Of a DNA stretch of 32,896 nt, positions 8,951 to 18,170 are shown piece by piece (within the stretch, counting starts at the first letter, position 1; the number at the start of each line of letters is the position of its first letter). Source of the DNA: an uncultured Flavobacteriales bacterium. Lineage in GTDB: Bacteria > Bacteroidota > Bacteroidia > Flavobacteriales_D > Crocinitomicaceae. The notes beneath the pieces were generated by a model that was given only the letters and a program-made list of their open reading frames with translations, had not been told where the DNA came from and made no database searches. Both the position numbers and the translations under genes were made by a program. Where the stretch lies: the NCBI GenBank assembly GCA_905480355.1, contig CAJQQA010000201.1, positions 1 through 32,896 on the forward strand. Direction: 5' to 3'.

Positions 8951-10024
8951 ATGGCTTTTTTCAAGAAAATATTCGGTGATTCCAACAAAACAAAAACACC
9001 AAAAGGGTTTCATCTGTTAACTGTGGATTCGACAGCAAAGATTGGTGGAGAAACAGTGAAAGTGACTTTCTCTATTCCTGAGGAATTAAAAAGTATTTTT
9101 AATTTCACTCCAGGTCAATACATTAATTTTAGCATTACTTTAAATGGAAAAGAACATCGTCGATCTTATTCAATTTGCAGTGGACCTGACGAAATGCTAT
9201 CAGTTGCCATAAAAAAGGTGAAAGATGGTGTCATTTCAGCTTGGTTCAACAATGAAGTTACCTCTGAAATGAAAATTTTAGCCACTAAACCTGAAGGTAA
9301 TTTCATTCTCCCGGGTGACACTGATAAGATTGTTGCCATTGCAGCTGGAAGTGGAATTACGCCTGTATTATCAATCTTGAAATCAATTGAAAAAAATCAA
9401 GGCACTGCAGCATTATTTTATGGAAATCGTTCGGAGAATGAGATCTTATTTAAATCAGAAATTGATGAACTTTCTTCTACCAAAAGCACTTATTTTTTAA
9501 GCCGGGAAGAAAAAGAAGGGTTTATTTCAGGACGAATATCAAAAGAGAGTTTCACCACATTAATTAAAGCTAATTTGGAAATCTTAAAATCCGATGTATT
9601 CTTTATTTGTGGTCCAGAAAAAATGATTCGAGACATTAGTGAAACTTTAGAATTATTTGGTGTAGCGAAAGACAAAATCAAATTCGAACTTTTCACTACT
9701 CCCGTTTTAACTAAGTCAGATGGACATACTGAGGATACTAATTTTTTAGGAAAGAGTAAAATTAGCATTCTCGTAGACGGCACAACAACTACGTTTGACT
9801 TAGATTCTAAAAAAGTTATTCTTGACAAAGCAATTGATGAAGACATTGACATGCCATATTCATGCAAAGGTGGAGTGTGTAGCTCTTGTAAAGGAAAAGT
9901 ATTGAAAGGTGATGTTTATATGAAAATGAATTATACCTTAACGGACAAAGAAGTAGAGGAAGGATATATTTTAGCATGTCAATCATTCCCAAGAAGTGAA
10001 GAAATTGTCATAACGTATGATTAA
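8951..10024 (+). CDS. PaaE-like reductase, copy 2 (tandem paralog)
   Basis: FTPGQYINFSITLNGKEHRRSYSIC, GSGITPVLSI, CGPEKMI and MPYSCKGGVCSSCKGKV...CQSFP; same architecture as the preceding gene. Confidence 0.88.
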   Translation: MAFFKKIFGDSNKTKTPKGFHLLTVDSTAKIGGETVKVTFSIPEELKSIFNFTPGQYINFSITLNGKEHRRSYSICSGPDEMLSVAIKKVKDGVISAWFNNEVTSEMKILATKPEGNFILPGDTDKIVAIAAGSGITPVLSILKSIEKNQGTAALFYGNRSENEILFKSEIDELSSTKSTYFLSREEKEGFISGRISKESFTTLIKANLEILKSDVFFICGPEKMIRDISETLELFGVAKDKIKFELFTTPVLTKSDGHTEDTNFLGKSKISILVDGTTTTFDLDSKKVILDKAIDEDIDMPYSCKGGVCSSCKGKVLKGDVYMKMNYTLTDKEVEEGYILACQSFPRSEEIVITYD

Positions 10025-10051
10025 ACATATGATAAGAATAGAATATTAGTA

Positions 10052-10744
10052 ATGGAAGAAAAATTAACAATAGTTGTTGTTGGCGCGAGTCGTGGAATTG
10101 GGAAAGAAATTGTAAATCGATTAGCTTCTAACTCCTCATATACAATTCTGGCGCTTTCAAGAAATTTAGATCGAATGGAGAACAATTTCTCTTCATTTAA
10201 GAACGTAAAATGCTTTTCTTTCGATTTATCAAAAAACGATGTTAGAGAACAAGCATCTCATATTTTTAATTCTTTCAAATCAATTGACATTCTTATAAAT
10301 AATGCGGGAAAACTTATTAATAAGCCTTTTGTAGAATTGACGAGTAGTGATTTATCGGAATGTTACCAGGTAAATGCAATCGGTGTTATGCAAACCGTAC
10401 AAGCAGCCTTACCTAAAATGGAGCAAGCACATATCGTAAACATCAGCACTATTGGTGGATTTCAAGGTAGTGTTAAGTTTCCTGGGCTGACAGCTTATTC
10501 GACCTCAAAGGCAGCAGTTGTTTCTTTTACCGAACTATTTGCTGAAGAATACAAAGACACAGCAATAAAAATGAATTGTCTATGTCTTGGAGCTGCCCAA
10601 ACCGAAATGCTTGAGGAAGCCTTCCCTGGATATGAAGCACCAATATCGGCCATGAAAATGGCTGAATATATAGTGGACTTTGCATTAAATGCCGATCAAT
10701 GGATGAATGGGAAAATAATACCTCTCAGTTTAAGTACTCCATAA
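10052..10744 (+). CDS. SDR-family oxidoreductase
   Basis: VVVGASRGIGKEI, INNAGKL, YSTSKAAV motifs (Rossmann TGxxxGIG-like, NNAG, YxxxK). Confidence 0.88.
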   Translation: MEEKLTIVVVGASRGIGKEIVNRLASNSSYTILALSRNLDRMENNFSSFKNVKCFSFDLSKNDVREQASHIFNSFKSIDILINNAGKLINKPFVELTSSDLSECYQVNAIGVMQTVQAALPKMEQAHIVNISTIGGFQGSVKFPGLTAYSTSKAAVVSFTELFAEEYKDTAIKMNCLCLGAAQTEMLEEAFPGYEAPISAMKMAEYIVDFALNADQWMNGKIIPLSLSTP

Positions 10745-10797
10745 AATATTTACTGTTACTTCTACTTTTTTTATCATTATAACTGAAACACTTCTAT

Positions 10798-11364
10798 TTG
10801 AATCAGAAAAGAAATATAAAAAATCTATCAGAATCTGAACTAATCGTTCTGGCCAAAGACCAAAGCTATTATTTTGGTGTATTGTATGATAAGTATTTTG
10901 ATCAAATTTTTCGTTTTGTCTTCAAACGACTTGGAGGAAAAGAGGATATTGCTGGCGATTTAACTCAGCAAACTTTCATAAAGGCAATGGCTAACATTTC
11001 CAAATACGAGGATCGAGGACATCCGTTTAGCAGTTGGCTCTATACAATAGCTCACAATGAAGTTTCCATGTTTTTCAGAAAACAAAAAAATATTTATACG
11101 GTTTCTATTGACGAAAATCAACTTTCTGACATGGCAACAGAAGCTTCGATTGGCAGTTATATGACAACAGAAGAACAAGAAAAACTGATTGATATGATGA
11201 ATGAGTTGGAACAAGATCACCTTGATCTTATTGAACTTCGTTTCTTTCAAGGCATGAGTTTTAAAAAAATTGCCGAAATTTATTCTATCAGTGAAGCAAA
11301 CGCAAAAATGAGAACATACCGAATATTAGAGCGTATTGGGAAAAATTGGAACATCAATAAATGA
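10798..11364 (+). CDS. RNA polymerase sigma factor, ECF/sigma-70 family (TTG start)
   Basis: 188 aa; FRFVFKRLGGKEDIAGDLTQQTFIKAMANISKYEDRGHPFSSWLYTIAHNEV (region 2) and LIELRFFQGMSFKKIAEIYSISEANAKMRTYRILE (region 4). In-frame stop just upstream leaves TTG 10798 as the likely start. Confidence 0.9.
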   Translation: MNQKRNIKNLSESELIVLAKDQSYYFGVLYDKYFDQIFRFVFKRLGGKEDIAGDLTQQTFIKAMANISKYEDRGHPFSSWLYTIAHNEVSMFFRKQKNIYTVSIDENQLSDMATEASIGSYMTTEEQEKLIDMMNELEQDHLDLIELRFFQGMSFKKIAEIYSISEANAKMRTYRILERIGKNWNINK

Positions 11365-11567
11365 GAAAATTTAAACTAAATAAAGAAAAGAAAAATCTAT
11401 CTCCATCTGAGGCTCAAATTAAGCGTCAGAAAGATTTCTCGCGTCTGCATCACGACTATGAGAAATTAACCAAAAGAGGAAAGAAACCGCTTTTCAAGGA
11501 TCCTAAATTGTTCATATTACTCTTTCTGATTGGAATCATAATGTTTCTACTCTTTCTTGAAGACTAA
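11361..11567 (+). CDS. Small single-pass membrane protein
   Basis: 68 aa; basic N-terminus plus C-terminal TM (LFILLFLIGIIMFLLFL). ATG overlaps the sigma-factor stop (ATGA). Confidence 0.75.
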   Translation: MRKFKLNKEKKNLSPSEAQIKRQKDFSRLHHDYEKLTKRGKKPLFKDPKLFILLFLIGIIMFLLFLED

Positions 11568-11621
11568 TATTATTTGATTTCATTCTCCTTTTTTGTAACT
11601 TCAATCTATTAAACAAGAAAC

Positions 11622-12620
11622 TTGAGAGTATTACTTTTTTCATTTCTAATCATAGTGAGCTTTCAAGCTCACTCACAAGATATTCATTGGTCACAATTCA
11701 ATGATAATCCTATTTTTCAAAACCCCGCAAATGCTGGACATTTCATAGGAGACTATCGCTTTATTGGTAATTATCGAGATCAATGGAGAAGCGTTACGGT
11801 TCCCTTCTCAACACTTTCACTTTCGAGTGATTCTCGATTAATTAAGTACAATAACATTGGGTATGGGATTTCATTTTTTCATGATGTAGTTGGTGATGGT
11901 CAATTTCGAACAATAGAATTACAAGGTAATGTTTCTTATCATTTAAAACTCACCTCCGATTCGACACATAATATTCGCGTCGGTATGAATTTCGGGTTAA
12001 ATCATCGTCAATTTAACAGTGACCAATTCTTCTTTGACAATCAATTTGACGGGATTAGTTATAACCCAGCACTAAGCAGTGGCGAAACTTTTCAAAGTGA
12101 CAGAAGAAGTAACATGTCCGTCGGCGTTGGCGCTATTTATCATTACTATATAAATGAGCGTTTCAATTTTATTGGAGGTGTTGGCGCATTTAATTTGAAT
12201 CGTCCTGACCAAGGCTTTTTTACCACTGAAATAAAGCGTGAAATACGCACAACCTTTTTCGGAAAAGGAATTTATAAATTGACACCTGATCTTGACCTTG
12301 TACCCGGTATAAATTTATCGCTTCAGGGAAAATACCGTGAGTTTGTAGTTGGCTCTTCAATTAAATATACCTTAGTGAAAAGACTTGGAGAGTATAGAGC
12401 CCTTTATGCTGGTATTTGGTACAGAAATAAAGATGCAGCTTTTATTACTGCTGGCGTTGATTATCAAAGTTGGTTTTTCGGTTTAAGCTACGATATCAAT
12501 TTTTCAAAATTAGTACCTGCCAGTAGAGCAAGAGGAGGAATTGAGATTGCTGTTCGTTATATTATTCACAGATTTAAACCGAAGAAAATTAAACATCGAA
12601 TATGCCCAGATTATATTTAA
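11622..12620 (+). CDS. PorP/SprF family type IX secretion-associated outer-membrane protein
   Basis: Signal peptide ...QAHSQDIHWSQFNDNPIFQNPANAGHFIGDYRFIGNYRDQWRSVTVPFSTLSLSSD, the PorP/SprF signature; TTG start. Confidence 0.9.
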   Translation: MRVLLFSFLIIVSFQAHSQDIHWSQFNDNPIFQNPANAGHFIGDYRFIGNYRDQWRSVTVPFSTLSLSSDSRLIKYNNIGYGISFFHDVVGDGQFRTIELQGNVSYHLKLTSDSTHNIRVGMNFGLNHRQFNSDQFFFDNQFDGISYNPALSSGETFQSDRRSNMSVGVGAIYHYYINERFNFIGGVGAFNLNRPDQGFFTTEIKREIRTTFFGKGIYKLTPDLDLVPGINLSLQGKYREFVVGSSIKYTLVKRLGEYRALYAGIWYRNKDAAFITAGVDYQSWFFGLSYDINFSKLVPASRARGGIEIAVRYIIHRFKPKKIKHRICPDYI

Positions 12621-14839
12621 TACTATTTTCCTTTTTTTTTGTCGTTAATATTAATGCTCAAAACAACTTAAAGAAATACTTGTCTTTCGCAAAAGAGCAA
12701 GCAGATAAAGGTGATTATTATTATGCTCTAGAATACTATAAAAAGGCAATGGAATTGGACTCCAACACCATAGATATATTATGGAATGTTGCAGAAACCC
12801 ATCGTGCATATAAAGACTATCGAAAAGCAGAATTTTACTACGCAAAGGTATATGACAGAGAGGAAGCAAGAATATACCCAAGCAGTCTTTTAAACTGGGG
12901 ACTAATGCAGAAACATAACGGTAAATACGAAGCAGCAGCCTCAACTTTTAAAAAGGCTAAAAAGAAATACTATAAGCAGAAAAAAAGTTATCTCTATAAA
13001 AAAGCTAAACAAGAATTAGCCAGTGTTGTATGGGCACTTTCAAGTGCTATAGACAATACAGATATAATTATTAGTCCTCTGCCTGCCAGTGTGAATACTA
13101 AAAACTCTGAATTTGGACATGGTATTTACAATAAGCAATTGATCTTTTCTAGCTTGAGAGCCGATTCTATTAGCGCTGCAGAAGAGGTATATGGTTCAAG
13201 CTATAGAACATCAATTTATTCCAGTGAAATTGTTGATTTGAAATTCTCTAATTCTGAAAAAATAGTAGACCTGTTTGTTGAAAATTTAAACACGGGAAAT
13301 GGAACTTTTTCGCTGGATGGGAAACGATTTTACTTCAGTAAATGCCAAGAAGACGGGTACAATTATAAATGCAAAATTATGATTGCGAATTATACTGATG
13401 GTCATTGGTCCTACATAGATTCTTTGGGAGAAATAATTAATCAACCGCAAGCAAATACAACAATGCCATGCATTGCTTTAATAGATGGGAAAGAAACGTT
13501 AATTTTCTCATCTGATCGAGAAGGCGGAAAAGGAGGATTAGATATTTATTATTCCGTTATTTCAAATGGAAATCAATACGGAAAGGTAAAAGCAATTAAA
13601 ACAATCAATACACTTGACAATGAAATCACTCCTTGGTGGGACGCTAAAGAACAAGCTTTGTATTTTTCCTCTTCTTGGCACAATAGTTTTGGAGGATATG
13701 ATGTCTTTTCCTCAGCTTTCACTGACAAATTTAACAAACCTATAAATGCTGGACTGCCAGTAAATAGTTCAGCTAATGACATCTACTATTTTGCTGAGGG
13801 TGATACAAGTTATGTTACTTCAAATCGAATTGGTGTAATGTTCAGCAAGAACCCCACCTGTTGCAGCGATATATTTATGCTTATTCCTCCAATAATAGAT
13901 GTTCCACCTTCAAAGGAAGAGACGTTAGCTGACTTAAACAAACGACTGCCTGTTACACTATATTTTCACAATGACATTCCAAATCCTGACTCTTGGGACA
14001 CTGTAACTCCTCAAAGTTATATGGAAACATATGATGACTATACAATTATGATTGGCCGCTATCAAAAAGAATATTCTAAAGGACTCAGCGGAGATAAAGC
14101 TGATTTTGCAAGGCTAGACATTGAAAATTTTTTTATCGAATATGTAGATAAGGGTGTTGCCGATTTACAGTTGTTCCGAGAATTGCTTTTGAAAGAATTA
14201 GATCGAGGAGCTAAAATTAACATTACTGTTAAAGGGTTTGCAAGTCCGCTCGCTAAAACGAATTACAATGTGAACTTAACAAAACGTCGAATTTCCTCTT
14301 TGGTAAACTATATGAGGCGTTTTAATGGAGGCGTTTTTGCTAAGTATTTAGACAATAACGCTCAAAATGGTGGGAAAGTAATATTTTCTCAAGTACCCTT
14401 TGGTGAATATACAGCGAATCAATTAACAAGTGATAATCCAAATGATGTTCAGAACTCAGTTTATTCAAGAAATGCAGCCATTGAGCGAAAGATTGAAATT
14501 CAAAGCGTTAGCTATCTAGAAGATGATAAAGAATTTTCATTGACGACTACAAACCCTGTATTTGATTATGGTGATTCGAAGCGTGGTGATATACTGACCC
14601 ATACGTTTAGAGTTAAGAACAAATCAAATGAAACTATCTCAATTTCTGAATTCAGAATACCCTGCGATTGCACAGTTGCTGAAGCAGAAAAAGGAGAATT
14701 AAAAGCAGGTGAAGAAATGGAGATTACAATGACCGTGGATACTAAGAATTTAATCGGGTTTATGGTTAAATCAATTTACGTCAAGATCGATGCTAGCGAT
14801 GAAGAGTTGAGATTGTATATTTCTTCGGAGATTAAGTGA
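12602..14839 (+). CDS. TPR / PD40 beta-propeller-like / OmpA-family protein with C-terminal DUF1573-like domain
   Basis: TPR-like N-terminus (AKEQADKGDYYYALEYYKKAMELDSNTIDILWNVAETH); PD40-like DGKETLIFSSDREGGKGGLDIYYS; OmpA-like INITVKGFASPLAKTNYNVNLTKRRISSLVNYM; DUF1573-like FDYGDSKRGDILTHTFRVKNKSNETISISEFRIPCDCTVAE. Overlaps the PorP/SprF gene by 19 nt. Confidence 0.85.
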   Translation: MPRLYLILFSFFFVVNINAQNNLKKYLSFAKEQADKGDYYYALEYYKKAMELDSNTIDILWNVAETHRAYKDYRKAEFYYAKVYDREEARIYPSSLLNWGLMQKHNGKYEAAASTFKKAKKKYYKQKKSYLYKKAKQELASVVWALSSAIDNTDIIISPLPASVNTKNSEFGHGIYNKQLIFSSLRADSISAAEEVYGSSYRTSIYSSEIVDLKFSNSEKIVDLFVENLNTGNGTFSLDGKRFYFSKCQEDGYNYKCKIMIANYTDGHWSYIDSLGEIINQPQANTTMPCIALIDGKETLIFSSDREGGKGGLDIYYSVISNGNQYGKVKAIKTINTLDNEITPWWDAKEQALYFSSSWHNSFGGYDVFSSAFTDKFNKPINAGLPVNSSANDIYYFAEGDTSYVTSNRIGVMFSKNPTCCSDIFMLIPPIIDVPPSKEETLADLNKRLPVTLYFHNDIPNPDSWDTVTPQSYMETYDDYTIMIGRYQKEYSKGLSGDKADFARLDIENFFIEYVDKGVADLQLFRELLLKELDRGAKINITVKGFASPLAKTNYNVNLTKRRISSLVNYMRRFNGGVFAKYLDNNAQNGGKVIFSQVPFGEYTANQLTSDNPNDVQNSVYSRNAAIERKIEIQSVSYLEDDKEFSLTTTNPVFDYGDSKRGDILTHTFRVKNKSNETISISEFRIPCDCTVAEAEKGELKAGEEMEITMTVDTKNLIGFMVKSIYVKIDASDEELRLYISSEIK

Positions 14840-14903
14840 TAGAAATGATGAGCTCAATTAATTTGAAATTCAAGCCCCCCTTACTAAAAGAGCAATTAAA
14901 GCG

Positions 14904-14928
14904 AGGATTAAAAATAAATCCTATTTTT
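14904..14928 (+). terminator. Weak rho-independent-like hairpin after the OmpA-DUF1573 gene
   Basis: AGGATT (14904-14909) / AATCCT (14917-14922), 7-nt loop, then ATTTTTG. Confidence 0.35.
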
Positions 14929-14947
14929 GTGTTCAATTTGTAAATTA

Positions 14948-16087
14948 ATGTCAACGATTACAGCTTCTAATAAATCACCGAAAGACAGAATAAAGTTCAT
15001 TGACATGGCTCGTTCCGTAGCAATTTTATTGATGTTAGAAGGACATTTTGTTGACGATTCATTAATGGAGAGTTTTCGGGATCCAGACAACATCATTTAT
15101 TTCACCTGGCGTTTTGTTAGAGGGTTTACAGCTCCAGTTTTCCTTACTGTTACAGGATTGATTTTTGTTTACCTGATGCTCAAGAATAGTCATGAAAACT
15201 TCTTTACCAATATTCGAATTCGAAAAGGTTTTAAGCGCGTAATTGAGCTTATTTTCTGGGGAGCAGTTGTGCAATTCTATTCATTTCATGTTCTTGAATG
15301 TATTGCCTTTGCTATATTAAGTATTCTAATCATATTTGGGTTTTACAAATTAATCCGAGTCATTCCTTTGTGGATTTTATTTTTGATTGCAGCTATGAGT
15401 GTCTTTAGCTTATATCCTTTTATTAAGAAATATTACGGAAGTGGAACTTTCATAGAAAAAGAATTACTGTCGGGTATTAAGTCAATCTATAATTCAGGAA
15501 GAGAAAACACTATCCACTTCCCTATCTTTCCATTTATGGGATATACTTTTTTCGGTGCAATGATTGGTGCTCTGCTCCACAGTTTTCCGAATAAAATAAA
15601 AACTATGGCTTTTCCTACTATTTTTCTTTCTATAGGTGCAGTGATGTTTTATGCTGGAAAAATAATCCTTGGTGGGTTAGATTCATTTATAGATTTATTA
15701 TCTACATCTTGGAATTATGAATTTGTAAAAATTGACTGGTTATTAGAACGCGCTGGTATCGTCTTTATGGTTCTTAGTTTTCTGATGTATGTAGATAATT
15801 TATGGGGAAGTAAACTTAAAAATTCAAGTCTTTTTTTGAAGATTGGACAAAACACGCTCACCATATATATTCTACACATGGTACTATTGTATGGGAGTAT
15901 TACCTCATTGGGTTTAAACAAATTGTTTCATAAGAGCTTGGGTCCTTGGCAGGTTTTAGTCGGTGCCCTTCTCTTTATTGGAGTTTTTGTAGTGTTGATC
16001 AAGTATTTAGATTGGATTAAAGAGAAACTCTCATTTATTCTAAATCCGATTAAGCGTTTTTTTAATACCCTTTTTTTTATTCAATGA
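14948..16087 (+). CDS. DUF1624 / heparan-alpha-glucosaminide acetyltransferase-like polytopic membrane protein
   Basis: RIKFIDMARSVAILLMLEGHFVDDSL...FVRGFTAPVFLTVTGLIFVYLML and about 10 hydrophobic segments. ATG 14948 preferred over TTG 14927, which lies within a TAnnTTTG-like element (14922-14929). Confidence 0.75.
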   Translation: MSTITASNKSPKDRIKFIDMARSVAILLMLEGHFVDDSLMESFRDPDNIIYFTWRFVRGFTAPVFLTVTGLIFVYLMLKNSHENFFTNIRIRKGFKRVIELIFWGAVVQFYSFHVLECIAFAILSILIIFGFYKLIRVIPLWILFLIAAMSVFSLYPFIKKYYGSGTFIEKELLSGIKSIYNSGRENTIHFPIFPFMGYTFFGAMIGALLHSFPNKIKTMAFPTIFLSIGAVMFYAGKIILGGLDSFIDLLSTSWNYEFVKIDWLLERAGIVFMVLSFLMYVDNLWGSKLKNSSLFLKIGQNTLTIYILHMVLLYGSITSLGLNKLFHKSLGPWQVLVGALLFIGVFVVLIKYLDWIKEKLSFILNPIKRFFNTLFFIQ

Positions 16088-16091
16088 TAGA

Positions 16092-17183
16092 TTAATCACG
16101 CATTTCTTTAGACTTTTTTCTACGCCTAAAAATATTATTTGGCTTTACAAAAGTTACTGTATGCTTACTGTTGCGAATCCCACATCCATCAATAATTTCA
16201 AGCCTTATCGTATAAGTGCCTTTTTTCTTGTAACGATGAGTTATGTCAACTTCTCTTGACCGTGTTCCATCACCGAAATCCCATAAAACGGCAGAAGAAC
16301 CAGGATATAAAGCATTCGCTAATAAATAAAATTCCTTTCTGTTTCTTGTCTCAGCAGATAAAGTCAATTGATTATTATTCAAGTGATGCGGCACTGGATT
16401 CGATAAAATATAATTATATGCCATATCATCAATAAACTTCATCTTTTCAGTGTTCCCAACGTTAAACGCTGATTGATACATCGATTTTTTCTTGAAAATT
16501 GAAGTATAGAGTGTCGTTACAATCAGGTGAGATCCCATTACAGAAGGATGCATTTGATCTTTTTCATAAAGTTGAATCGCTGGATTAGAACGCACTTCTT
16601 TCCAGACATCACCAACTGGAGCAATCATTAGATTTAATGTATCTGCGATATAACGATAACCATATTGTACTGCTTTTGCCATTTTAGAAAAAGTATTTAT
16701 CTCATCTCTATTCTTAAAGCCGTTTTCATATCCCCAAGTCATAAAAAGCATAACATCGGTACATGAATTGTTCTGATGAATAGAATCTACAATTTGTTGA
16801 ATATATGGCAAAGAAACAGAATCAATATACTGTTTAGAATAACTCAATTCACGACTAAAACCTTGTAAAACAACATAATCCCATTGTTCTGAGTTAATTT
16901 TAGCATACATCTCAGAACGTTGACTATGCATTTCAAAAGTATGACTGCTTTTGGCACTCATTACAACCTCAACATTCTCACCATTTGAAGTCGCTATTTT
17001 ATCAAATAGCTTAGGCATATTATTCATATGCGTATAGCTATTTCCAATAAACAATATTTTTAAAGGATCTAGATTCTCTATTTTCTGAGCTATGCTATTA
17101 AATCCAAAGCTCAAAATCGTGAACAATACCAATATATATTGAGTAATCTTTAATAAGGGAGAATAGTTTTTAAAAGTGACCAT
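16092..17183 (-). CDS. SGNH-hydrolase-like exported protein with C-terminal PKD-like domain
   Basis: ILFIGNSYTHMNNMPKLFDKIA (GDSL/SGNH block I-like), MHPSVMGSHLI (Dxx/H block-like), SSAVLWDFGDGTRSREVDITHRYKKKGTYTIRLEI (PKD). Confidence 0.75.
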   Translation of the reverse strand: MVTFKNYSPLLKITQYILVLFTILSFGFNSIAQKIENLDPLKILFIGNSYTHMNNMPKLFDKIATSNGENVEVVMSAKSSHTFEMHSQRSEMYAKINSEQWDYVVLQGFSRELSYSKQYIDSVSLPYIQQIVDSIHQNNSCTDVMLFMTWGYENGFKNRDEINTFSKMAKAVQYGYRYIADTLNLMIAPVGDVWKEVRSNPAIQLYEKDQMHPSVMGSHLIVTTLYTSIFKKKSMYQSAFNVGNTEKMKFIDDMAYNYILSNPVPHHLNNNQLTLSAETRNRKEFYLLANALYPGSSAVLWDFGDGTRSREVDITHRYKKKGTYTIRLEIIDGCGIRNSKHTVTFVKPNNIFRRRKKSKEMRD

Positions 17184-17227
17184 ACACTGAAGTTATCAAA
17201 TTTCACTCCAAAAACTAAAGATTAGTC

Positions 17228-17626
17228 CTAATCTAGATGAACAGAACTAATACTAGTAGCAATTTCAAACAATTCTTCAGAAGTTAATTCAAGCTTAACG
17301 TTGGAGAAATTAATATCAGCTAAGTTGTTGATAGGGACTAAATGGATATGTGCGTGCGGGACTTCAAGTCCAATTACTGCCATTCCAATCCTTTTACAAG
17401 GGAAAACCACTTTAATCTTTTGCGCTACTTCTTTAGCAAAAAGAATCATTGCAGACAAATCACTATCAGTCAAATCAAAAATATAGTCAGTCTGCTCTTT
17501 TGGTATAACCAAAACATGACCTTTCTTTAAAGGCATAATATCCAGAAAGGCGAGAAACTCATTTGATTCATGCACTTTAAAAGAAGAGGTTTCTCCGCTA
17601 ACTATTTTTGAAAAAATCGTAGCCAT
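17228..17626 (-). CDS. HIT family protein
   Basis: MATIFSKIVSGETSSFKVHESNEFLAFLDIMPLKKGHVLVIPK and VPHAHIHLVP histidine triad. Confidence 0.95.
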   Translation of the reverse strand: MATIFSKIVSGETSSFKVHESNEFLAFLDIMPLKKGHVLVIPKEQTDYIFDLTDSDLSAMILFAKEVAQKIKVVFPCKRIGMAVIGLEVPHAHIHLVPINNLADINFSNVKLELTSEELFEIATSISSVHLD

Positions 17627-18099
17627 TAACGTGTAATTTCAATGATTTCGAACTGAATCATTCCATTCGGTGTAACCACTTCGGCAATATCACCAATAGA
17701 TTTACCAAGAAGGCCCTTTCCAATTGGAGAATCTATACTTATTTTATTAGCTTTCACGTCTGCTTCATTTTCAGCAACAAGTGTATAAATCATTTCATTG
17801 CCATTTACAGCATGTTTAATTTTAACAGTTGAAAGAATATATGCCTTAGAATTATCAATATTAGTATCATCAATAATTCTTGCATTTACTATTACACCTC
17901 TCAATTTTGCAATCTTCATTTCTAAAAGTCCTTGTGCTTCTTTTGCAGCATCGTATTCAGCGTTCTCCGACAAATCACCTTTATCAATTGCTTCACCAAT
18001 TAGTTTTGAAATTGCAGGTCGTTCAACGGCTTCCATTTGAAACAACTCGTCTTTCATGTGTTTTAAGCCCTCTTCAGTATAGTAGCTAATCTTTGACAT
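17626..18099 (-). CDS. greA: Transcription elongation factor GreA
   Basis: MSKISYYTEEGLKHMKDELFQMEAVERPAISKLIGEAIDKGDLSENAEYDAAKEAQG...SPIGKGLLGKSIGDIAEV. Start trimmed to ATG 18099; stop shares 1 nt with the HIT start (TAATG). Confidence 0.96.
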   Translation of the reverse strand: MSKISYYTEEGLKHMKDELFQMEAVERPAISKLIGEAIDKGDLSENAEYDAAKEAQGLLEMKIAKLRGVIVNARIIDDTNIDNSKAYILSTVKIKHAVNGNEMIYTLVAENEADVKANKISIDSPIGKGLLGKSIGDIAEVVTPNGMIQFEIIEITR

Positions 18100-18120
18100 C
18101 TCTAATAGTGTTAAATAAAA

Positions 18121-18146
18121 CAAGAGAGCTCATAAGAACTCTCTTG
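18121..18146 (-). terminator. Rho-independent terminator of the minus-strand PorV/PorQ-like gene
   Basis: CAAGAGAG / CTCTCTTG perfect 8-bp stem; read on the minus strand it is followed by TTTTATTTAA. Confidence 0.7.
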
Positions 18147-18170
18147 CTATTCAAATATAATAATTTTGTT

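Noticed and set aside
9490-9867. 125-aa minus-strand ORF
   Set aside because: Antisense inside paaE copy 2; low-complexity Ser-rich translation and no family resemblance.
12651-12944. 97-aa minus-strand ORF (also 13573-13782)
   Set aside because: Antisense shadow ORFs within the OmpA-DUF1573 gene.
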